DNA of 64,000 bases from Bactericera cockerelli (lineage: Eukaryota; Arthropoda; Insecta; Hemiptera; Triozidae), in the NCBI GenBank assembly GCA_024516035.1, contig CM044964.1, forward strand, positions 18,605,084-18,669,083. The letters run 5' to 3'. Made by a program: the position numbers and the translations under genes. Below are positions 9,878 through 20,800 of this stretch, piece by piece. The notes under the pieces are model-generated. The model did no database searches. It had not been told where the DNA came from and worked only from the letters and a program-made list of their open reading frames with translations. Each line of letters starts with the position of its first letter. The stretch's first letter is position 1.

Positions 9878-10006
9878 TGATTATCATATTAATTATGTTC
9901 ACTCTGATGTCACAAATCGCCTTACTAACCAGTAGCTTGATCGTAAGGCGGCAGACTTGAACCACCAAGTTAAGTCCACCGCCTTATGATCAAGCTACTG
10001 AGGTCA
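9878..10006 (-). mobile_element. Family A SINE with an inverted duplicate of its own head
   Basis: On the minus strand this starts GACCTCAGTAGCTTGATC, ATAAGGCGGTGGACTT, GGTGGTTCAAGTC. Instead of the usual continuation it runs into CCGCCTTACGATCAAGCTAC, TGG, the reverse complement of the same A-box head. It then resumes the family A tail (GTAAGGCGATTTGTGACATC, TATGATAATCAC). The result is a hairpin with arms of about 22 bp carrying an A box on each strand. A related but different inverted structure lies at 10952-11192. Confidence 0.6.
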
Positions 10007-10037
10007 GTTTGGGGTTTAATAATAACTAACTAGTGCT

Positions 10038-10125
10038 TACGACTCGATCCGTAGGCGGCGACTCGTAATGTGGAGGTCGGTGGTTCTCAGAATCGAACCC
10101 AGGTCAGCGTATTATTTTACTTTTA
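10038..10125 (+). mobile_element. tRNA-headed SINE fragment
   Basis: ACTCGATCCGTAGGCGGCGA, CTCGTAATGTGGAGGTCGGT, GGTTCTCAGAATCGAACCC is a family A-like head. A short insertion (TCAGAA) breaks the B box (GGTTC, then TCGAACCC). GTCAGCGTATT follows. It appears degenerate. Confidence 0.45.
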
Positions 10126-10619
10126 TGGTGTTGTCTATTTTCAAGTCATACCCACTGTATTTAATTCCCTAATTAAAAATTGTCATTTAAAAATAAGTAC
10201 CGACCGGTGCCGTTCAATCAGAAAAAACTATTCTCAGATCATAGCTATTTCATTGTCTTCATCTATTTCCATTCTTTATAGTATGTAATAATTGTTTAAG
10301 TAGTAGGTACCTAGTGTGACCTATATTAGCCTTTTCATAGGTACCAATGAGTATAGAAATATACAGAAACTTGACTCACCCGAACTCTTAGTATTTCCCT
10401 AAAACCCTGAAGGCCCAAGTTATTAACTAGCATACTTTTTATAATAGTACTAGAAGAGCTTATTTTTTCAGTCCATTAAAAAAAGTTCCCTGTGGGTCTA
10501 TTATTTCATAGGTTCAAGGTGTAGGTCTTGATAGATTCCAGTTAGGGATGTAATTAGGCTAATTGAGAAGTTGGGAAATTAGGGTTCTGCAGGCAATGTG
10601 AGTAATGGAACTGAGGTTG

Positions 10620-10800
10620 GTATACTCATGTATGTACAATTGTACTATGTATGTAGTTACATAGCTATATAAATGTACTGTGTATATAGCTACATAACTT
10701 TGTATGTACTAAGATGTAGGTAGTTACATAGCTATATTAATACTGTCTATGTAGTTGTATAGCTATTACATATGTAGTTACATAGCACTTACATATTATG
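10620..10800. repeat. Degenerate palindrome-rich tandem repeat
   Basis: Several imperfect copies of a unit like TATGTAGTTACATAGCTATA occur at about 10648, 10685, 10720, 10750 and 10780. The unit is itself self-complementary (TAGTTACATAGCTA-like) and spacing varies. The tract is AT-rich and non-coding. Confidence 0.55.
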
Positions 10801-10951
10801 TACAATTTACATTGTAATTTACCTAGGTACATAGAAAGATTCATATGAGCCGAGGTGTCTGGTAATACAGATTGTGGCAGTTTGGCTAATGAGTGTGCAA
10901 GTACATAGATAGCATGACTCACACATGAGTTTTACTTACCTATATGTTACC

Positions 10952-11192
10952 TTAAAAGTTATCATATTAATTGTGTTAATCACCTCGTGATATTCACAAC
11001 TACTCAACTCGCTTCACTAAATCTTCGCTGAAACCGGGACTTGAACCACGACCTCCAGGTATACAAGTCCGTCACCTTATTGATCAAGCTACTGAGGTCG
11101 GTGGTTCAAGTCCCGGCTTCAGCGTGGATTCAGTAAAGCGAGTTCGAGTATGTAGTGATATTTCGAAAGTGATTAACACAAATATGATAACT
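10952..11192. mobile_element. Inverted pair of family A SINEs (palindrome)
   Basis: The minus-strand copy (10952-11100) is complete: GACCTCAGTAGCTTGATCAA, TAAGGTGACGGACTTG, CGTGGTTCAAGTCCCGG, TTTAGTGAAGCGAGTTGAG, GTGATTAACACAATTAATAT, GATAAC. It is joined head to head with a plus-strand partial copy (about 11094-11192) that begins inside its head at GAGGTCGGTGGTTCAAGTCC and runs to AACACAAATATGATAAC. The junction shares GAGGTC, which occurs in the SINE both as the reverse complement of its 5' end (CTGAGGTC) and internally (GGAGGTCGG). The locus therefore has inverted arms of about 95 bp around a spacer of about 46 bp. Confidence 0.75.
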
Positions 11193-13660
11193 AAAAAAAC
11201 TTAGTACCTACTTTATAAATATGACGTATTTTTAGTATCACTAAATTGTTGGTTAAAGTCTTCTGCCCAGAAAAAATAAAGAATATAACAAAATAATCAA
11301 AAGGTAATAAAAGGTACTAAAAATAGCACACTGATTACTGATAAGAGATAGTGGGATAACAGTATTTTTGGTTTCTGGTAATTGTCCCTTATCATATCTA
11401 TAATGATAATTAATACAGTCATATTCTATAACAAATATAATAATACTTTCTACTTATATTCAGGAATAATTGATAAACCAATAATACCTACTTAATAATA
11501 AAAATGTTTTTAAGAGCATTCGAGAGTCCAATTAGGTTTCAGATAAGTGAATTACTTGAAACCTTCTATTTTTACTTTCCTTATCCTATAGAAAGGAAAG
11601 TAATGGAATCAACCGAAAAAAAATTATCACGAAAAAGAGGACATTATTGAAAAAAGAATTTATTTGATCATTGTTTTTAAAGTCCAGTTCCTGAAATATT
11701 TGGTCAGAACTCCTTCGTGAATTCGTGATATTTGTGAAGTAGCCAAAGGTCGGAATTTGGTTTCTTGATGAAATTTTGGTTTCTACAGGATGGGAATAAA
11801 CTTTACTCAACTGCTAACGGTGTTACGATTGTAGGTCTCTTAAAAATAGAATTAATGCATTCAGAAGAAGGTTTTAACACTATTTTTCTTCGCTCTATAA
11901 TGCCAATTTTTATTAGATTTTTACTTCCGAATACCTTATAATATCCGAATAGGCCAATACCTATTCAGTGCTTGTTTACAATTGAAATACATCTCTTATT
12001 ACTATAATACCCAATAGCTATCTTACATTCTTATCAACTTATTGTCATTAAAATAAGCTTTGACTTAAAATGGGTGTATCGGCGCGAACCGACCTGACCA
12101 AGCAGAGTTAAAATGCTTAGATAGGGGAAAAAAATGGGTGTTGAAGTTATGATTGAAGTTATGAACCTATTATGATAAAAAAATGTTTCATTTGATAACT
12201 TGACCACACTGTAGCTTTAGTACACAAAAACATAAAGATAAACTAGAATAAAAATGGTCAGGGAGTTTGACTGTCAACAAATTAGATAAAAAATGTTTCT
12301 GACCTTTGTCAAAAAAGTGTCAATTTATTTTAAAACACGTCAAGAACCCAATGTCAAATATACTTAGCTATTAAATTGGACATTGTATTAAGTGTTATCA
12401 GGAGAGAGGATTGAAATAAAAGAATTGAAAATCAATATTGGTTCAACTTTATTGATTTTATGATTGAGTGTCAGTTAGAATTATGTTAAATTGTATCAAA
12501 CTACTCCCGTTTGTAAATTAATAAACAGGTAGGTTTTATCTCTGATACAGGTTAATCAGCATGTTTACTATTAGAAATTTTACAATAAGGCTCTTCATAT
12601 TAATAGTTAAACCATAGATGTTTTTTTAGAAATCATATAAAATAGTTAAAGCTATAGGTAATCTAATTAAATTAAATAGTCTTCTTGGATTTTTTTACTA
12701 GCTAGGTAGGTACCTAATTAGTATTTTTTTTAACATGAACTAGGTACCTATTCTCTTTTATTGCCAATAGATGAAGAATATCAACAACAATAATAGACTT
12801 ATAATAAATAACAATAATGGGTAACTAACAACGTGTACTTATGAAAGTGGTAAAACAAAATTTTGCCCATTAAAAAATAAAATAAAAAATCATTATTGTA
12901 TGTTGTGTGGTTCCAAAGAAATAAAAAGAATGGAAAAAAAATCTTCTTCTCCCTTCGCTATTTTGTTGATTTTTTATTCAAATTTGATATTGAGGTAATA
13001 ATCCTCACATTATGTCTTCGAAATATTATTAACAAATTGACTTGTTAAACAAAAAATGTTTTAAAAAACCCCGAGCATAATTTTATTGTAACAACACGCA
13101 AAAAATGGAGGATACTTGTGAAATCGGAACCCTGGTTTAAATTTAATGAGGGGGTTTTTTATTGAGGGGTTTTTTTTCTACTCAATCAAAATGATTTTTT
13201 TTTATGGATTACAATTTTATAATGATGTCTACCTAATAAATTCTACCACATGTTTTTTTATCTATCTTTTTTATTGGATACACGCTTCTGCACTTGTTCC
13301 TGGAAACACCTGAATTGCATGAATACCCATTTCTAGAAGAGAGGTATTTTTTTAACAAAATTTAATAGAATAATAATATTTATGATATACCTACTACTGT
13401 GGTGTTATAGTTTATTTTATCTATCAAAAGAGGGACGTTAAACAGATAACAGGCAGATAGCTCCATGAGCATGAGGTTGAACAATGCCAACCTCCTGGTT
13501 GACCAATGTTGACCGCAAATAATAAGGTTTGGGAAAGGCAAAGTGAAAAAAAAAAACTGCCAAGGGAAATATGTATTGATTTTTTATTTCAGTAAAAATA
13601 TATTATAGATTTTATTTTGTGAGAAGCCTCTTTTTCTTATTTATTCCTCTCTTTCTCCTC
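11193..13660. other. Unassigned AT-rich sequence
   Basis: I see no gene. At 11575-11607 there is a lone hairpin (ACTTTCCTTATCCTATAG, then AAAGGAAAGT) like the terminal hairpin of repeat R, so a small R remnant may be present. The rest is AT-rich with T- and A-runs and nothing I can name. Confidence 0.4.
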
Positions 13661-13731
13661 ATTTCTTGACTGTGGATGAAAATATCATATTTTCAAGTGA
13701 AATATTAGAGAATAGGACGTCTAAAGCTTCA

Positions 13732-13916
13732 AGAAAAGAGAGAGAGAGAGAGAAGAGAGGGGAGAGAGAAAGAAGAGAGAGAAAAGAGAGAGAGAAAAAA
13801 GAGAAGAGAGAGAGAGAGGAGAGAGGAGAGAAAAAGAGAGAAGAGAGTAAGAGAGGAGAGAGAGAAAGAAAGAGGACAGAGAAGAAGAGAGAGGGGAGAG
13901 AAAGAGAGAGAGAAAT
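13732..13916 (+). repeat. GA-rich (GAGAG) simple repeat
   Basis: An almost pure purine tract of GAGAGA, AAGAGAG and GGAGAG units starts at about 13732. Purine-rich but less regular sequence continues to about 14160. The Arg/Glu/Lys-rich and Ser/Leu-rich open frames across it are repeat artefacts. It lies about 3.9 kb upstream of the first recognised hunchback exon. GAGAG is the recognition core of the insect GAGA factor, but simple repeats of this kind are also common with no regulatory role. Confidence 0.85.
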
Positions 13917-14160
13917 AAAATTGTGTGTTGGACAAAAAAAAAGAAACATCATATCTCGGGTATTGATTTTCACGCTCAAGGTACTAGAGAAAGGCAGAAA
14001 AATATGAGAAGGAGGTGGGAGCGGAGAGGGAAGAGGAGGAGAAGAATAAAAGAGAAAAAAATGGAGGAGATAAGGAAACAAAAAATATCAGAAAAGCTGA
14101 AAAAATGTGGAGGGAGAGGTCAGGGAGGCAAAGCTTGGAAAAAAATGATATGAACTGAAG

Positions 14161-14755
14161 AGCAGTGGCGGCTCGAAGTAAAATTTCTGGAGGTGTTTTA
14201 AGTATTGGAAAAAAAAAGAAAAGAAGTTGACCTTTTTTCTCTATAAAAGAAGTCTTTATAGCGTTCACAAAGTACTTATACAATACGAACAAATGTAACA
14301 CATGTTTTATTTAAAATTGCACTCCAAATTTTGTGGTATTAATTTATTCATTACCTCCATCTAGTTTTAGGAAAAAACAAAGCTCAAATTGAAAGTTGAA
14401 TAATTTCAAGGAAAAACATTAAACATGTATTTGATAAACAAGGCTTTTGTCATGGATTTTTTAGTATTTCTTATTTAAGAATATAGGTAAATAGGTTCAT
14501 GTAATATAGCTCGGAATAAATTCTATAAAATATCTAATCGAATTATTCTAGAACAAGTTATGAAGTTAACGTTTTACTACATGATTGGCCAAATGGCCAT
14601 TCTAGAGCCGCCCCTGAAAGAAATATAGGGCCAAGGAAGAGGGGGATAAAAACGTCAGCCATGATGGAAAAATACAGAAAAAAAAACCTGAAGAGAAAAA
14701 AAGAATTATTTTTTTATGTTTTTTATTTTATGTTTTCCTTTTTTCCACATCCTCC
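14161..14755. other. Unassigned sequence
   Basis: I see no gene. The strings CAGTGGCGGCTCGAAGTAAA at 14164 and AGAGCCGCCCCTGAA at 14604 are inverted partners (GGCGGCTC and GAGCCGCC). Together they may bound a roughly 450-bp element whose class I cannot assign. Confidence 0.35.
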
Positions 14756-14759
14756 TCCG

Positions 14760-14761
<2 letters not shown>

Positions 14762-14792
<31 letters not shown>

Positions 14793-14832
14793 CTTACTCT
14801 TAGTCTCTCTCCCTTTCTTTTCCTCTCTCACC
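14762..14832 (+). repeat. CT microsatellite
   Basis: A (CT)n run followed by CCCTTAC, TCTCTCCC and TTTTCCTCTCTC. It is pyrimidine-rich on this strand, opposite to the tract at 13732, and non-coding. Confidence 0.8.
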
Positions 14833-15185
14833 ATTATTTTTTGCTGCGTGTGTATCTACATTTTTTTTTTGAGGGAGAAAAAAGAGACTTTTGAGGATGA
14901 ACAAGGAAATTTTGACTTCGCCAGCAACACAATGTGTGGGATTTCTGATGATGTAAGAACAAGACAATTTCATGAAAAATACTAATATTAAATTTACTAT
15001 TAAAGTATTAGGCTAGAGTAAAAAATTAATGACTGTTACTTTTCCAAAAACCTGTAAATCACAGGCAAAAAAATGCTTTTTCTTAAAATTTTATTTATTT
15101 ATTTAATAACAGGATAAGATACATTTATCCAAAGGTATTTTTCCTAAGCTAAAGCTACTAAAAAAAATGCTTAAAATGCTAACTA

Positions 15186-15435
15186 AGGTCCGAATTATGA
15201 AACAGGATTTGTTTATCTCAGTGGACACATCCCTAACGTCCCTTAACTTTCACCTTGACAACAACTGTAGAGGTCATAGCCAAGCCGGGCTTTGTAACTG
15301 TATACTAAAAATGTCCCGTAACGAACCTGTAGCCAGCCTTTTTGGCGGAAAATCTTGTTTTAAAATACCTATCCGTCAGCTGATAAAATCTAAGGGTCGT
15401 CTTAGATTTACTAACTTGTTTCATAATACGGCCCT
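15186..15435. mobile_element. Short TIR element (MITE, family M)
   Basis: The left end AGGTCCGAATTATGAAACA and right end TGTTTCATAATACGGCCCT are inverted repeats (17 of 19 positions match by eye). TA lies at both outer junctions (15184-15185 and 15436-15437). The interior shares ATCTCAGTGGACACATCCCT with the copy at 1787 (ATCTAAGTGGACACTATCCC). An open frame of 115 codons covers most of it but resembles no transposase that I know. Confidence 0.65.
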
Positions 15436-15446
15436 TATTCCATTCA

Positions 15447-17816
15447 ATGTTGGTTTGCATGAGCAGTTTCTTAAAAACATTAGAATATTGGATTCCAACA
15501 TTAAAGTGCCTTGATTTACACAATTTAAGACAATTCGCAACTTTCTCACAAATATTGGATGGGTGAAATACTCAACATCCCAAAAGCGAAACATTGTGCG
15601 AAACGAAACTTTCTCAACCCATGTGCATCCTCAACAGCTTTCCCTCCAGCTTTCCCCATCCACATTTTTTAGATTGAAAAAAGAGGGCGGAAAAATCATC
15701 CCTTCTATATTTTCTTTTTTATATAGCTTTTCTCCCTTGTCCTGACCACCTTGTCCAAGTTTTCCCTTCCAGATATTGCTTTTCTTAATGGTTTTCAGAA
15801 GAAGAAAAAAAAAGCCCCAAGAAAAATAGCTTTTCAATTTTCTAATTTCTTCTCTCCGACTGTACAATTTTACTCAACATTTCCTGCATGAGTTTTTCTG
15901 TTACATTGCAGAAATGTGGACATGTTTGATGTGAAGCAAAAACAATATTTCACATAGAAGTCTCTTTTCATAGATATCATCATGTTTTATAATGATTCTT
16001 TGTTAAAGAGTTTTTAGGTTTATTGTCTAGATTTTAGTTGATACTAATATTCTCTATAGTTTTATTATTAATATAACATCCATGTTGTAATAATATTGTA
16101 CACTTTTTTTCTCAATTGTAGAGTTTCAATTGCAGAATATTTTTTTTTTCTCTATATGAGTGTATTGTTTCCAAACACCTTTTTAGTCCTATTTCGAGCA
16201 TTCATAGAACGTCTTTGGCTTTTTTGTCCACCTTATTAAATTTCTGTTCATACTGTTTTCACCATCAAATTGCTGCTATTTTCCTTGTTCTTTTCATTTG
16301 TGTGTCCTATGATGTTTGATATCAGTTCTTCCTATCCGTTCCCCCACCTCTTCCAATTATCTTTCTCTATATTTTTCTCAATTCTATTATTTTTGCTCTT
16401 ATCAATTTTTCATTTCTTTTTCTCAAGAAAAAAAGAGAGGAAAATACACAATCTTCAAGCAAATGATTTTTGTCAATTCTATATTTTTCTGCTTTGTTAA
16501 ACTTATTTTGTTTTGTACATCTTCACCATTTCTTGTTATTTTTTCCTCCTCGTTTCTGTCGTTAACACTTTCCTGAACTTTGACAAAGTTGAGTTCTGAG
16601 AGTTCTGACATGCTGAAAAATAACCATTTCTCTGTTGATTTGACTAGTATAGATAATGGAGTAGCTTGTTTGTACCTGGATGCTAATACCATTTCAAACT
16701 TGGGTATATTTTTTAGTAGTCAAAACCATGTAGCAATAATTAACTTACCTTCAAATGCATGTAAAGAAGAAAAATTAATTTGTTATTATTGTGATTTCCT
16801 CTGTGTTCCAATGATCCACAATGGCCAATTTTATGAGGCAGGTTTTATCTCCATTGGTTCTACATGGTCGAAACATCAGCATGTCTATACTATCTATTCA
16901 ATATAGACATGACATGTTAGTGTTAGTAGAACATGTTTAAAGCTGGATAAATAGTTCGGACTGTATTATGCGATCTCTTCCAAACCATTCTTGTTATGGT
17001 GAGCTGTTAAACAGCTCCAAGTTTTACACGTTGATTATATTTGTATGGTTTTTCTTAAACCATAAAATGACGTTTTCGATTGAAAAAATAGCATAAAGTT
17101 CTTCAAACATAACAATGGGAAATCTATTGGTACAAATCCTAGGAAGGGTTAAATCTTCACTTCATATTGTATTTTTTTTCCTCTCTCGCTCTCTCGTTAA
17201 ATTTAATTTTGTCTCCGAAATGGGATGGAAGTGTAAAAATTGTACTCATATTATTTTACTCGTCTTAATTTTCCGAGAAAGCGATGATTCGTCTGTGCTT
17301 TCTCAGATCGGGTGTGAAATCCTCTGGAAAGGAAAACGAAGAATTTTTCCTGTCTTGAAATATCGAAAGCATATTCCATTTTTATTTTATACACTTGTAC
17401 CTACCTAGAACAATGTCACGTATACGAGTACAAATAGGTACAAAAGTTTGAAAACAAATTATCCCTAAAGTTAAGGAATGTAAATTTAGGACTTTTAAGA
17501 AGTTTTTATTATGTTGAAAAGTTAATGAGTTAATTGTCAATGTTTAATTGAAAATTTAGGCTGTGAGATATAAAGATTATATATAAAATTTATACAAATT
17601 ATATATATTTTTGATAAGCATTTTCTTCCAAGCACTATAGCTACTCAGCCTGTAAAAATGTAACATTTTCTTGTTTTGTTTATTTTTTCTTTTTGTCATG
17701 TTCTTGTTGCATTTGTAGACAATATTAAATGTCTGCTAAATGATTTCATGTTTCATACAATATATTTTGATCTTACTCTCAATTTTAACCTTTGATTTTC
17801 TTTTTTTGTGTTTCAG
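15447..17816. other. Region upstream of the first recognised hunchback exon
   Basis: I identify no gene. The sequence ending at 17816 is a good splice acceptor: a long pyrimidine tract, then TTTCAG. The 3' part of this stretch is therefore an intron, and an upstream, probably non-coding, first exon and promoter must lie somewhere 5'. I could not locate them. T-rich and C/T-rich runs occur near 16140, 16330-16430 and 17170. Confidence 0.5.
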
Positions 17817-17822
17817 AACAAG

Positions 17823-20800
17823 ATGATCAGCTCAGTGCCCATCCATCATAATTCTTTCGCCAATGAGTTGCTGTGGAGAAGTGCACACTTTCCTATGGTG
17901 AGTTTTTCTTTCAAATGAAAACTTGTTAGACTTTTTTTAAAAGTCTAACAAGTTTTTAGTCTTTTGTATGGTATTTCATTGTATATCTATTTTTTTTTTT
18001 TTTTTTTCAAATAAATTCAGCAAGCAACTTGAAAATTTTCCTGGTGCAGAATTTGGCCGTCTTCTTCGAACAACTTCATACAAAACGTCATCTTCTTTTT
18101 GAAGATTTTTCCACTAATTAAAAAATATATAGGTATCTAAAATAAATTAGTTTTATCTACATATGTGTCCTCTACAATTATAAATTTTTGCTTTGATTTC
18201 AGAAACAGGAGTCACTGGATGACTCTGCTTCGCATGTTACACCCGAAATTTTCGCTGACACAGAGATAATCGACCCTGAAAATGAACTGGAGCAGCTGAA
18301 ATCTCGATCCGAACATCTGGCTCGGTTCATTCCACCCACCATATCAACATCACCCACAATGACCGCCCACCAAGGGATCTATGTCTCGCCAACATACCAG
18401 CAGAGAGATTTTTCAGCTCACTTCAAGATGTCACCAAACAGAATGTCACCGTATCGCCGTTCACCCAACGGACACCACAAGACCTCTCCAACCTCCATCT
18501 TGTCTTCACCATCTCCTTCTGGTTTATATCATCAGAAGATATCTCCAACCGGTTGTGATGTCTACCAGTCATCTACTCCTGACAAGTTCCGTGCATCCCC
18601 CTGTCGAAATTCTGACCTGTATCGCACATCATCCAGCCTCTCCACAGATTACCACCACATCTCTCCCACTAGTCATACCTCGGGAGGGTCTTCACATTTC
18701 AGCTCTGACCAGTTTCAAAGCCCTCAAAGTTATTCCCATTTATCGCCGTCCATGGGAATCGGGCAGTTTCCCAATGATATTTATAGATCTCTCAACTTCA
18801 ACTTACCAAAGATACCGGTCGATGCTCATTCGTTGTCTCCATGTATGAATTCTGTTGCCAACGACGAGCCTTTGAACATGAACTCCAAGCAGCTTGATCT
18901 CTCTCAAGGAAACCAAAGACTTTCGCCATATTCTGATGATGCACACTCCCCAAGTTATCTCAGGAATTCTCCGCCCAACTTCAATGACCAACACCGTGAT
19001 TCTCCCATCAATGCGTCCTCAGACAATCCATCTTTGAATCAAGAATCTCGTGTTTCAACGCACAACTCTCGCTCTCCTTCGCCTGTTCAAAACTTAAAAG
19101 AGGTTATCAGACAAGGATCGAACGAGTGGAATGACAGTGCTGCGGCGGATGCTCCAGCTCCTGCAGTAGATTGCACAAATGATGTTCCCTCCTTGAAGTG
19201 CTACTTCTGCTCCTACAATACCAAGTCCAGGTGAGTTTTTTTCTACAGAAATCATTCCCTACAAACTCTGATTAACTCGACATTGTATCTTTTATTATGT
19301 GTTGAGCTGAAAATTTTCCAAGCTATAATTCACACACTCAACAGGAAAAAAATTCATTGGGCCGGATCAAAAATAAACTTTAAAAAAAGTTGGCTTTAAA
19401 ATGATTTGCTTACCTCTTATCTTGCATATAGATAAAACAGAAAAAAGGACTACCTACCTACCTATGTTTGTTTGTTTATCCGGAGTTGTTTAGCCAAAAC
19501 GGTAAGAGATAGCGAAAAATGTCTCAGAATTGACCCCCCCTCAAAACCATTATCGCTTTGTCCAGAAAAATTATAAAAAGTTCAAAAAGGCATTGCTGTC
19601 CAGCTGTACGGCCATGCCTTAGTAAATTTGAAATTTAGTCCCGTTGCAAAGCACGGACTAACGGCTAGTCTTGCATATAGATTTATACCTACCTATTTTT
19701 ATTTAAATCTGGTTATACCTGGAGATGTCTTTCTATGTATATGTTATGTATTCTCTTTATACTTATGAATTGTTTTGTGTGTTTCAGAATTCAACTCAAC
19801 AAACACATGCGGGATGCTCACAATGAAAGCAAACTCATGCACTACCAACACAACAAGGAATCAACCAATGAGTCCGAGGATGAAAACGAGAATGAAACCC
19901 ACAGCAATCTGTCCGAGGATTTCATGATGGATGAATATGACGAAGAGGATCCTGAGAGTGAAGAGTTTGCCGTCAACATCAGTAAAGTTAGTCAAAATGC
20001 AAACAACAACAAGAGAACGAATTACAAATGCAAGAAATGTACGCTCACTTTTAAAGACAAGGATGAGTATTATGTTCACCAGAAAGACAACCATATTAAA
20101 AAAGAGAAACTTCTTGAATGTAAACTCTGTCCATTTGTCACCGAATACAAACACCATCATGAGTATCACATCAAGAACCATTTCAAGATGAAACCTTTCA
20201 AGTGCAGTTACAGTAATTGTAAATATTCTTGTAATAACCAGTCTATGCTGAATTCGCACGTCAAATCTCACAAGAGCTTTTATCAGTTTCATTGTAAGAA
20301 TTGCAACTATGCGACCAAGTACATGCACAGTTTCAAGTTACACTTGAGAAAGAATAATCATGAAAAGGGAATCACTCTAAATGAAGATGGTAGTGTCAAT
20401 AATGACATTATCATTGATATTCATGGGACTAGACGGGGACCAAAAAGAAAGTCAAGAAAGTTAGATGACATTGCATTGCAAAATATCAACAATAACAATT
20501 GTATCACTGAGACCATCAAGAAGACAATTCATCACGAACCTGAGTCTGAATATAACAACAATGTTACCATTAGTTCCAACAATGGTTCGTCCAGATCTAA
20601 CTCTCCTCTTTCTAATAGTGTCAATTATAATAACAATAATAATGATAGTTATTATTTGAACACTAAACTCTTTGTTTATCCTCACATGGCATCCATGATG
20701 AGCGATAAAACTCCTGAAATCTGGCCCAAAAACTTTGCCAAAATGAACAGTTGCAATGTACCTGAAGTTGTTGATCTGAGCGATGGAGTTGAAGAACCAA

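Noticed and set aside
13659..14301. Overlapping open frames on both strands rich in Arg/Glu/Lys or Ser/Leu/Phe
   Set aside because: They arise from the GA/CT simple repeat, which is free of stop codons in several frames; no domain is present.
15167..15514. A 115-codon frame as a host gene or transposase
   Set aside because: It coincides with a family M MITE and shows no catalytic motif.
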